From contig NZ_CP157000.1 of assembly GCF_039905635.1 (NCBI RefSeq), positions 3,286,001-3,350,000 on the forward strand: a stretch of 64,000 nt of DNA, read 5' to 3'. Below the pieces are notes generated by a model that did not search any database, was not told the origin of the DNA, and saw nothing but the letters and a program-made list of their open reading frames with translations. Shown piece by piece: positions 26,861 through 33,153 of this stretch (its first letter is position 1; each line of letters starts with the position of its first letter). The position numbers and the translations under genes were made by a program. The DNA comes from Microbacterium sp. ProA8 (lineage in GTDB: Bacteria; Actinomycetota; Actinomycetes; Actinomycetales; Microbacteriaceae).

Positions 26861-27700
26861 ATGGGAAAAGTTCAGTGGTCCGCAGGGCTTTTCGCCGCAT
26901 GGGCTCAGCCGTGGTGGTGGGTCGCGGCCGGGACGGTGGGCCTCGTCGCGATCGGCGTGGCCGTGCCGCTGTCGGCCTTGGCCGTGACGGTGGGGTTCGC
27001 CTACCTGGTCGTTTCGACGATGCTGCTGACCGTCGCGCTGCGCCGTCGGGGCGCCGGTCGGTTCGGACCTGCGAACGCCGTCACCGCCACCCGCTCGACG
27101 CTCGTCGGCCTCGTGACCGCCCTGACGGTCGCTTCCCTGGAGGGCACGACCGGGCCCACGCCGCCGGACGCTTCGCTCGACGCGCCGGCGGCGGGCGGTG
27201 GGGCCGTGGGGACCACCGTTCTGCTGGTGTCTCTCGTGGCCTGCGCGCTCGCGCTGGACGGGGTGGACGGGTACGTCGCCCGCCGCACCGGCAGCGAGAG
27301 CGAGCTGGGCGCCCGCTTCGACATGGAGGTCGATGCCTTCCTGCTGCTCGTGCTGTCCGTGTACGACGCGCGGTATGTGGGCTGGTGGGTGCTGTCGATC
27401 GGTCTGCTGCGCTACGCCTTCGTCGTGGCGGGCGCGCTGCTGCCCTGGATGCGCCGGACCCTGCCGCCGAGGTACTGGCGCAAAGTGGTCACCGCGGCCT
27501 CGGGGATCGCCCTCGCGGTCGTCGCGGCGCAAGTGCTGCCGTCGACCGCCACCCTGGCCGTCGCCGCCGCGGCCCTCTTGCTGATGCTCGAGTCGTTCGG
27601 CCGCGACGTCACGTGGCTCGTGCGGATGAACCTCCGCAGCCGCGCCCTCGTTTCCCTCGAGAAGGCGTCGACGACCTCACCTCCACCGGAGAGCAGATAA
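26861..27700 (+). CDS. CDP-alcohol phosphatidyltransferase family enzyme
   Basis: The 279-residue membrane protein carries a perfect CDP-alcohol transferase motif DG-x2-AR-x8-G-x3-D-x3-D near residues 131-153 (DGYVAR then GARFDMEVD), and six membrane helices. It joins a CDP-activated lipid or alcohol to an alcohol acceptor, releasing CMP. ATG has GGAG 5 nt upstream. It is divergent from, and within 20 bp of, the MDR dehydrogenase, which fits one pathway: this enzyme would make the phospholipid-type anchor that the minus-strand genes modify. The exact substrate is unknown. Confidence 0.88.
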   Translation: MGKVQWSAGLFAAWAQPWWWVAAGTVGLVAIGVAVPLSALAVTVGFAYLVVSTMLLTVALRRRGAGRFGPANAVTATRSTLVGLVTALTVASLEGTTGPTPPDASLDAPAAGGGAVGTTVLLVSLVACALALDGVDGYVARRTGSESELGARFDMEVDAFLLLVLSVYDARYVGWWVLSIGLLRYAFVVAGALLPWMRRTLPPRYWRKVVTAASGIALAVVAAQVLPSTATLAVAAAALLLMLESFGRDVTWLVRMNLRSRALVSLEKASTTSPPPESR

Positions 27701-27704
27701 GACC

Positions 27705-28133
27705 ATGACCGAATCCACAGAGACCACCGGACGCGTGCTCTGGACCATGCGGATCCTCAGCGCGATCGCGCTCCTCGCGGCAGGTGGGATCCACCTGTTC
27801 CTCGTGTTCAACGGCGTCGGCGGCTTCCTGGGGGTGATGTTCGTCCTCAACGCCGTGGCGGCGCTCGTGCTCACGATCGGGATGGTGGCGCTGCACGGCC
27901 GCCTGTTGCAGGTGGCGACGGTGCTGAGCCTGCTCTTCCTCATCGCCACCCTCCTCGCGCTCATCCTCGCGCTGACCGTGGGGCTGTTCGGCATCACCTC
28001 CACCTGGGACTTCACCCTCGTGCCCGAGACCATCATCGTCGAGTCCATCGGGGTCGTGATCCTGGCGATCACGACCGTGCTCGTGCTGCGCCGGACCCCG
28101 GCCACAGCGGGAACGAGGCGGCAGGGCGTCTGA
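27705..28133 (+). CDS. Four-helix small membrane protein
   Basis: A 142-residue protein with four hydrophobic helices (about 15-35, 43-62, 68-92 and 105-128) and no recognised motif beyond AAGGIHLFLVF in the first helix. It begins 5 bp after the CDP-alcohol transferase and ends before a strong terminator, so the two are one transcript. Possibly an accessory subunit; function unknown. Confidence 0.7.
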   Translation: MTESTETTGRVLWTMRILSAIALLAAGGIHLFLVFNGVGGFLGVMFVLNAVAALVLTIGMVALHGRLLQVATVLSLLFLIATLLALILALTVGLFGITSTWDFTLVPETIIVESIGVVILAITTVLVLRRTPATAGTRRQGV

Positions 28134-28165
28134 GCGCCGTCGCGCGCGCTCGGCTCGAGACGGCG

Positions 28166-28196
28166 GAACGCCCCGTCACAACGTGACGGGGCGTTC
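28166..28196. terminator. Bidirectional terminator
   Basis: GAACGCCCCGTCAC pairs perfectly with GTGACGGGGCGTTC around a 3-nt loop, between two convergent genes. Confidence 0.9.
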
Positions 28197-28217
28197 GACT
28201 GGCCGAGGACCCGCCGG

Positions 28218-29588
28218 TCAGGCGGAGGTGGGCACCTTCTCGGCGGCCAGCTGTTCCTCGTCGATGCGGTCGAGATCGTGCAGCGACGATCCCTTGGTCT
28301 CGCGCATCGACAGCGCGGCGATGAGCGTGACGCCCGCCGCGATCGCCAGGTACACGGCGACCGGGACGTACGACCCGGTGCTCGACAGCAGCGCCGTGGC
28401 GATGATCGGTGCGAGCGAGCCCGCGATGATCGAGGTCACCTGATAGCCCAGCGAAACGCCCGAATACCGCATGCGCGTCGGGAACATCTCGGACATGATC
28501 GCCGGCTGCGGCGCGTACATGAACGCGTGGATGAAGAGGCCGAGGCTGATCGCCGCGACGATGATCACGGGATTGCGCGTGTCGAACATGGGGAAGGCCA
28601 CGAAGCCCCATGCGGCCGCGCCGACGGTGCCGATCAGGTACACCGGCTTGCGGCCGAGCCGGTCGGTCAGACCGCCGATGAGCGGGATGACGATCATGTG
28701 CACGATGTGCGCGATGACCAGGAGCCCGAGGATCTCGGAGGTGTCGACCTCCAGGGCGACCGCCAGGTAGGTGATCGAGAACGTCACGACGAGGTAGTAC
28801 ATGATGTTCTCGGCGAATCGCAGGCCCATGGCCGTGAGCACGCCGCGCGGATAGCGCTTGATCACCTCGAGCACACCGAAACGCACGGCCTTGGACTGCT
28901 CGACCTGCTTCTGGACCTCCACGAAGATCGGCGCGTCGGTGACACGTGTGCGGACGTAATAGCCGACGGCGACGATGACGACCGAGAGCCAGAAACCGAT
29001 GCGCCAGCCCCAGGCGAGGAACTGCTCCTCGGTCAGGGTGCGGCTCAGGACGAGCAGCACGACGGTGGCCAGGAGGTTGCCGATCGGCACTGCGGCCTGC
29101 GGCCACGATGCCCAGAAGCCGCGCGTCTTGTTGGGCGAGTGCTCCGCGACCAAAAGGATCGCGCCGCCCCATTCGCCGCCCACCGCGAAGCCCTGCGCGA
29201 AGCGCAGAGCCACGAGAAGGGCAGGCGCCCAGTAGCCGATCATGTCGAACGTGGGCAGGCACCCCATGAGGAATGTGGCGATGCCCACGAGGATGATCGC
29301 GAACTGGAGCAGCTTCTTGCGCCCGTACTTGTCGCCGAAATGCCCGAAGACGATGCCGCCGAGCGGCCGGGCGATGAAGCCGACGGCGTAGGTGACGAAC
29401 GCCGCGATGATCGGCGCGTACGGGTCGTCCGACGGCGGGAACATGATCTTGTTGAACACGAGTGTCGCCGCCGTGGCGTAGAGGAAGAACTCGTACCACT
29501 CGACGACGGTTCCGGCCATCGAAGCCGTGACGACCCGACGCAGACTCGATTGCTTCATCGTGTCTGGTGATTGCTGCGTGGATGCCAT
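28218..29588 (-). CDS. MFS transporter, metabolite:H+ symporter (MHS) family
   Basis: The 456-residue protein has twelve membrane helices and the MHS traits: the N-terminal GTVVEWYEFFLYATAATL, the loop motif GHFGDKYGRKK between helices 2 and 3, and RFAQGFAVGGEWGGAILLVAEH in helix 5. Family members (ProP, ShiA, KgtP-like) import organic acids or osmolytes with protons. A good GGAGG lies upstream of the ATG. The promoter contains an inverted repeat within its spacer, suggesting repression by a regulator not in this window. Substrate unknown. Confidence 0.9.
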   Translation of the reverse strand: MASTQQSPDTMKQSSLRRVVTASMAGTVVEWYEFFLYATAATLVFNKIMFPPSDDPYAPIIAAFVTYAVGFIARPLGGIVFGHFGDKYGRKKLLQFAIILVGIATFLMGCLPTFDMIGYWAPALLVALRFAQGFAVGGEWGGAILLVAEHSPNKTRGFWASWPQAAVPIGNLLATVVLLVLSRTLTEEQFLAWGWRIGFWLSVVIVAVGYYVRTRVTDAPIFVEVQKQVEQSKAVRFGVLEVIKRYPRGVLTAMGLRFAENIMYYLVVTFSITYLAVALEVDTSEILGLLVIAHIVHMIVIPLIGGLTDRLGRKPVYLIGTVGAAAWGFVAFPMFDTRNPVIIVAAISLGLFIHAFMYAPQPAIMSEMFPTRMRYSGVSLGYQVTSIIAGSLAPIIATALLSSTGSYVPVAVYLAIAAGVTLIAALSMRETKGSSLHDLDRIDEEQLAAEKVPTSA

Positions 29589-29643
29589 GCGCTGATACCT
29601 CCTTGTAGAGCGCGGACACGGCTGGGGGAAGCCGCTCTGCGGG

Positions 29644-29673
29644 ACGATACCTGACGCGCGATTCAGGTTTCAA
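29644..29673 (-). promoter_or_regulatory. MFS-gene promoter with an ACCTGA-N8-TCAGGT operator
   Basis: On the minus strand TTGAAA (29673-29668) and TATCGT (29649-29644) are 18 bp apart. Between them, ACCTGA (29649-29654) and TCAGGT (29663-29668) form an inverted repeat that would be covered by a dimeric repressor. Confidence 0.55.
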
Positions 29674-29693
29674 GGGGTCTCAAGCGGTTGTGG

Positions 29694-29719
29694 ATGAGAA
29701 GTTCCGCCGAACTTCTCAT
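29694..29719. terminator. Terminator-like hairpin after the LexA-boxed small gene
   Basis: ATGAGAAGTTC pairs perfectly with GAACTTCTCAT around CGCC. It lies after the stop at 29755 on the minus strand and upstream of the MFS promoter. Confidence 0.65.
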
Positions 29720-29754
29720 TCCTTGCCTCCGCAGCGCTCCCTACAGCTCGGCCC

Positions 29755-29988
29755 TCAGTCCCACGAGGCGACCAGCATCCACTGGCCGTCCACCTCTTCG
29801 ACGTCCATGACGCGCGTACGGTGATCCACGTCGCTGCGCGCGGTGAACCGCCAGCTCTGGAAGAGCAACCCGCCGTCCGACCGCGTCGGGGTGTCGATGA
29901 TGCGCCAGCGTTCGCCATCGACCACGAGACGAACCGGCCGGTCATGCTCGCACCAGACTTGGACATCTTCTCGACTTGCCATCCTCAT
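29755..29988 (-). CDS. Small conserved-looking protein under a LexA-like box
   Basis: A 77-residue soluble protein rich in beta-strand residues (VQVWCEHDRPVRLVVDGERWRIID, then a tryptophan-containing strand, ending in DGQWMLVASWD). The layout is reminiscent of DUF6504-type small barrel proteins that accompany translesion polymerase genes, but this is only a similarity in pattern. The ATG at 29988 has a strong AAGGAGG 5 nt upstream; further upstream codons are rejected. An SOS-type box 15 bp upstream suggests DNA-damage control. Confidence 0.65.
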   Translation of the reverse strand: MRMASREDVQVWCEHDRPVRLVVDGERWRIIDTPTRSDGGLLFQSWRFTARSDVDHRTRVMDVEEVDGQWMLVASWD

Positions 29989-30002
29989 GACGTCCTCCTT
30001 GA

Positions 30003-30018
30003 TCGAATCTATGTTCGA
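30003..30018 (-). promoter_or_regulatory. LexA/SOS-box-like palindrome
   Basis: TCGAAT-CTAT-GTTCGA differs by one base from the actinobacterial and Gram-positive SOS consensus TCGAAC-N4-GTTCGA. On the minus strand it directly follows a TAGTAT -10 hexamer and precedes the ribosome site of the gene ending at 29755. Confidence 0.65.
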
Positions 30019-30064
30019 TACTAGGACGCGCGCAAGGCGGCCCGCAAGACCGGGAGCGACGACC

Positions 30065-30271
30065 TCAGGCCGTGGCGGAGCCGGCGTCGGCGCTCGCTTC
30101 GACCGCGGCGAGATGGATCGCGGCGACACCCTCGCGCAGCGCGCCGACCGGCGCTTCGACGGTCTCGTAGTGCGACGTGAACCCGTTCTCGTCGACCACG
30201 GTGATCGTCACCAGCACGTGGCCTCGGCGCGGCAGCTGCGACGAGGTACGAGCGAGTCTTTTGGTCTTCAT
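30065..30271 (-). CDS. Hypothetical 68-residue protein
   Basis: A small protein with a basic N-terminus and a probable beta-hairpin (HVLVTITVVDENGFTSHYETVEAP) followed by an alanine-rich helix. The ATG has GGAGG 4 nt upstream, a strong sign of translation. I do not recognise a family. The SOS-type box lies after its stop, so it is not obviously under that control. Confidence 0.55.
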   Translation of the reverse strand: MKTKRLARTSSQLPRRGHVLVTITVVDENGFTSHYETVEAPVGALREGVAAIHLAAVEASADAGSATA

Positions 30272-30367
30272 GTCGCCTCCGCGTCTCACCGTAACGGCAA
30301 CCGCCGACACCCGCGCACTCCATGCGCGGGTGCCGGCGACTCCTACGGCGTGTCGGGCGCTACGCGG

Positions 30368-30889
30368 CTACCCCGCCGCGGCAGAGGCGCGCGAGGCGGC
30401 CACCTGACGGTGCAGCTCGTCGTGATCGTCCGTCGTCAGGGCCTCGTTCCCGTCGAAGACGTACGGAGCGCCCCGCCCGGTCTCGATCAGCGCCTTGAGG
30501 CTGCCGTTCACGAACATGCCCCAGGCGTTGGTGCAGATCTCGTAGCACTCGTCGTCCGCGGTGAGGCCTTCATGGGTGAAGACGACCTGGGTGCGGCCGT
30601 CCACCTCCGTGATGTCGAAGCGCACCGTGCTGCCGTTCCATTCCTGCTTGTCAGCGACGAAGTCGAGGTAGCTCCCCGTGACCAGCCACGAGACACGGCT
30701 GGCGGGCTCGAGCTCGGTCACCCGGAAGCCGCTGTAGTGCAGCCCCGGGACGACGTAGACGAACTCGTCGTCGACGGCCGTCGTCGAGCCGGTGATGCGT
30801 CCCCACCAGCTGGAGACGTCGTTGATCGCATCGAACGCCGCCTGCGGCGAGGCGTCGACGGTGATGGTGGTCGTGAAGTTGGCAGTCAT
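30368..30889 (-). CDS. SRPBCC/AHSA1-like START-fold protein
   Basis: The 173-residue protein begins FTTTITVDASPQAAFDAINDVSSWW, the usual start of the AHSA1/polyketide-cyclase-like START fold, and ends in a helix. Such proteins bind hydrophobic ligands or act as stress-related chaperone partners. The second of two close ATGs (30889) is chosen, with GAGGAG 7 nt upstream. It is divergent from an HxlR regulator, across a paired operator, so it is very likely the regulator's target. Confidence 0.8.
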   Translation of the reverse strand: MTANFTTTITVDASPQAAFDAINDVSSWWGRITGSTTAVDDEFVYVVPGLHYSGFRVTELEPASRVSWLVTGSYLDFVADKQEWNGSTVRFDITEVDGRTQVVFTHEGLTADDECYEICTNAWGMFVNGSLKALIETGRGAPYVFDGNEALTTDDHDELHRQVAASRASAAAG

Positions 30890-30922
30890 GTGCATGCTCC
30901 TCTGCGTGCTGCTCGGGGGTGA

Positions 30923-30970
30923 CTTGCGTGATGCAAGCGACCATAGCGCTGGCTGCTTGCATCACGCAAG
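30923..30970. promoter_or_regulatory. Double HxlR operator: 16-bp arms in perfect inverted repeat
   Basis: CTTGCGTGATGCAAGC (30923-30938) is repeated as its exact inverse at 30955-30970, 16 bp apart. Each arm is itself a dyad, CTTGC-N5-GCAAG. A TATGGT -10 for the SRPBCC gene lies between the arms, and the HxlR gene's TAGATT lies 3 bp beyond the right arm, so both promoters could be repressed together. Confidence 0.75.
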
Positions 30971-30973
30971 TGT

Positions 30974-30979
30974 TAGATT
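30974..30979 (+). promoter_or_regulatory. Leaderless -10 hexamer TAGATT
   Basis: TAGATT lies 6 nt before the ATG of the HxlR regulator. Confidence 0.6.
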
Positions 30980-30985
30980 CGAGGC

Positions 30986-31462
30986 ATGTTGGGCAAGACG
31001 TATGACTCCCAGGTGTGCTCCATCGCGCGATCGCTCGAGCTGGTCGGCGAGCGGTGGAGTCTGCTCATCATCCGCGACGCCCTGTTCGCCGGCGTGACGC
31101 GCTTCGGCGACTTTCAGCACAACCTGGGGATCGCCAGCAACGTGCTCGCCTCCCGGCTGGAGTCGTTCGTGGCGAGCGGCATCATGGACCGTGACGGCGC
31201 GGCCGACTACGTCCTCACGCCGAAGGGCCACGACCTCGCGGTCGCGCTCATCGCTCTCACCGAGTGGGGAGACGAGTGGGCCTCCTCCGTCGAGCCGCCG
31301 ATCCTGTACCGGCACTCCCGCTGCGACGGAGCGGTGCATGCCGCCGCCGCGTGCGAGTCGTGCGGCGTGGTTCCGGCCGACGAGATCGGGGTCCGCATCG
31401 GCCCCGGCATGCCGCCGGAGTACCTGGCCGCACGGCGGGGCGGTGCTCGCGCGAAGGCATAA
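30986..31462 (+). CDS. HxlR-family transcriptional regulator
   Basis: The 158-residue protein has the HxlR winged helix: the cysteine-bearing VCSIARSLELVGERWSLLIIRDALFAGVTRFGDFQ (about 10-44) and NVLASRLESFVASGIMDRD in the recognition region. C11 is the typical redox or electrophile-sensing cysteine position. A C-terminal stretch with CESCG (two cysteines) could bind metal. It likely represses itself and the divergent SRPBCC gene through the double palindrome between them. Leaderless ATG start. Confidence 0.9.
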   Translation: MLGKTYDSQVCSIARSLELVGERWSLLIIRDALFAGVTRFGDFQHNLGIASNVLASRLESFVASGIMDRDGAADYVLTPKGHDLAVALIALTEWGDEWASSVEPPILYRHSRCDGAVHAAAACESCGVVPADEIGVRIGPGMPPEYLAARRGGARAKA

Positions 31463-31494
31463 GACGGATGCCGCGGCCGCAACTTCGAGCGCTA

Positions 31495-31511
31495 CCCGCG
31501 GTTCACGCGGG
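31495..31511. terminator. Short hairpin between convergent genes
   Basis: CCCGCG and CGCGGG separated by GTTCA, between the HxlR gene and the stop of the DUF4166 gene. Confidence 0.35.
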
Positions 31512-31516
31512 CTGTG

Positions 31517-32185
31517 TCACGTGCGCGCCTCGTGCCGGCGGGGCTTGAGGCGCGCGGGCGCGTCGACTGCCGGCATCCATTCGCACTGGAAGCTGCCGCG
31601 ATAGCCGAACAGGAAGCCGAACCAGCGGTTGTGCACCTCGAGGTCGACATGGAACCGCTCGTCGGCGTCGTCGTAGTACTCGCGCAGATGCGCGCGGCCG
31701 CTGAAGATCATCGGGAACCGGAAGCCGACCAGGCCTTCGTAGAAGCGCTGCGCACCGGAGGTCAGCAGCAGCCCACCGCGTTCGTCCACGCGCAGGTCGA
31801 GATCGACGGCGAGGTGCTGGTGCGTGCCGAGATAGTCGACGACACGCCCCTTGTCGAGGATCATCGTGGCGTCGAATCTGCGGCGGCGAGAGCCGATGCG
31901 GTACTCCCGGACGAAGGTGACGGTCTCGCGTCCGAGCGGGTCGCGATAGGGATAGTTCTCGATGACGAAGGGGACGTCGACGCCGGTGTCGGGGATCAGG
32001 ATGTTGCGAAGCCGCCCGATCTGCAGGAACGGGATCGTCCACCACGGACCCCGCCGGATGATCGCCATCACGCCCCGGCCGACGCAGGCCTCCCCCGCGT
32101 CGAGGCCGACGCCGAAGCGCCGCTTCATCATCGGATGCAGGCGGTCGAAGTCCGCGCCGAGCGCGCGCTCGAAGATGGAGGTCAT
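31517..32185 (-). CDS. DUF4166 domain protein
   Basis: The 222-residue protein starts SIFERALGADFDRLHPMMKRRFG, characteristic of DUF4166 proteins, and contains a beta-rich body with FQCEWMPA near the end. Function is unknown; in other actinobacteria DUF4166 occurs fused or next to SDR or SRPBCC domains. Here its ATG overlaps the stop of an SRPBCC gene by 4 bp, so the two act together, perhaps on a lipid-like ligand. Confidence 0.8.
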   Translation of the reverse strand: MTSIFERALGADFDRLHPMMKRRFGVGLDAGEACVGRGVMAIIRRGPWWTIPFLQIGRLRNILIPDTGVDVPFVIENYPYRDPLGRETVTFVREYRIGSRRRRFDATMILDKGRVVDYLGTHQHLAVDLDLRVDERGGLLLTSGAQRFYEGLVGFRFPMIFSGRAHLREYYDDADERFHVDLEVHNRWFGFLFGYRGSFQCEWMPAVDAPARLKPRRHEART

Positions 32186-32808
32186 ACCGCCGCTCCCGGG
32201 TCGGGCAGGGCCGCCAGCGTGGCGGGTGCATCCTGCAGATGGTCCGCGCGGCGCCGCCCGGACACCGGTGCGCGGCGGCAGCGCGCCGCACGAGGTCGAT
32301 CCGCACGCCACCACCACAGCACGCTCCAGAAGGGCCACCGCTCGGGCGGGACGCCGGTCTCCAGCCAGATGCGGAGCCGGTCGAAGCTCCACGCCGTGGC
32401 CCAGCCGAGCAGAGGGCGGACGACGACGTCCAGGATGCCCCACCCGGGGCTGTAGTCGTACCCGGTGACGAACGTGATCCCCCGCTCGTGCGGGACATAG
32501 CGCCAGTACCCGCGTCCTGCCCGGATCGGCGACAGCGGATCGTCGGTGTGGAAGCGCAGCGCCGACGTCCGCACACCGTCCGGGCGCTGCGTCTCGCCGA
32601 TGCTCACACCGGTCCCGCGGATGCTGTGCCCGGGCGCACGGCGTTCGTAGGCGAAGGTCGTGGCACCGGCATCCGTCACTCCGTCGGGCGTGATCCGGGT
32701 GAACCTGACATCCCACCGGACGTGCTCGGCGGGGTCTTGCGTGGCGGCCCACACCGCCTCGAGGTCGGCGGCGATCATCGTCTCCACATAGATGCCGCTG
32801 CGACCCAC
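32182..32808 (-). CDS. SRPBCC (polyketide cyclase-like) protein
   Basis: A 208-residue START-fold protein: IYVETMIAADLEAVWAATQDPAEHVRWDVRFTRI at the N-terminus and YWRYVPHERGITFVTGYDY in the core are typical. A basic arginine-rich tail (about 165-195) follows, which may be low-complexity. The GTG at 32808 follows TAGCGT by 6 nt (leaderless). Operon with the DUF4166 gene by ATGA overlap. Ligand unknown. Confidence 0.8.
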   Translation of the reverse strand: MGRSGIYVETMIAADLEAVWAATQDPAEHVRWDVRFTRITPDGVTDAGATTFAYERRAPGHSIRGTGVSIGETQRPDGVRTSALRFHTDDPLSPIRAGRGYWRYVPHERGITFVTGYDYSPGWGILDVVVRPLLGWATAWSFDRLRIWLETGVPPERWPFWSVLWWWRADRPRAARCRRAPVSGRRRADHLQDAPATLAALPDPGAAV

Positions 32809-32814
32809 ACGACG

Positions 32815-32820
32815 ACGCTA
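32815..32820 (-). promoter_or_regulatory. Leaderless -10 hexamer TAGCGT
   Basis: TAGCGT on the minus strand, 6 nt before the GTG at 32808. Confidence 0.55.
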
Positions 32821-32909
32821 CGGCACGATCTCCGCTGAGCCGACTCGCCCACCCGTCGCACGGGCAAGAAGAAAGCCCCGGAGAATCGGCGAGATTCCGG
32901 GGCGATCCG

Positions 32910-32983
32910 TAGCAGGAGCGGGGCTTGAACCCGCGACCTCACGATTATGAGTCGTGCGCTCTCACCAACTGAGCTACCCTGCC
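32910..32983 (-). tRNA. tRNA-Met (anticodon CAT)
   Basis: A 74-nt cloverleaf: acceptor GGCAGGG/TCCTGCT (two G-T pairs at its ends), D arm GCTC/GAGC, anticodon stem CACGA/TCGTG around CTCATAA, and T arm GCGGG/CCCGC. CCA is not encoded. CAT could also be an Ile2 tRNA, but the overall form matches actinobacterial elongator tRNA-Met. Confidence 0.9.
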
Positions 32984-33019
32984 GCACGGCATCCGTGGTC
33001 ATTCGAATTGGATGCTGCG

Positions 33020-33091
33020 AGCCCCGAGTCAGGATTGAACTGACGACCCCTTCCTTACCATGGAAGTGCTCTGCCACTGAGCTATCGGGGC
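33020..33091 (-). tRNA. tRNA-Thr (anticodon GGT)
   Basis: A 72-nt cloverleaf: acceptor GCCCCGA/TCGGGGC, anticodon stem CTTCC/GGAAG around ATGGTAA, T loop TTCAATC. CCA is not encoded. It lies just upstream of tRNA-Met and likely forms one transcript with it. Confidence 0.93.
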
Positions 33092-33153
33092 GTGCTGCCT
33101 GCGAGCAGGCAACTAGAAGAGGATACCAGAGGCCCGGCATCCTTCCGAACCGG

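Noticed and set aside
28278..29570. 430-codon open frame opposite the MHS transporter gene
   Set aside because: It is a shadow of the transporter codons, rich in charged residues with no membrane helices or motif.
32910..32983. tRNA-Ile2 (CAT, lysidine-modified)
   Set aside because: The CAT anticodon is ambiguous, but body sequence and lack of the identity pattern I expect for Ile2 make elongator Met more likely; I cannot exclude it.
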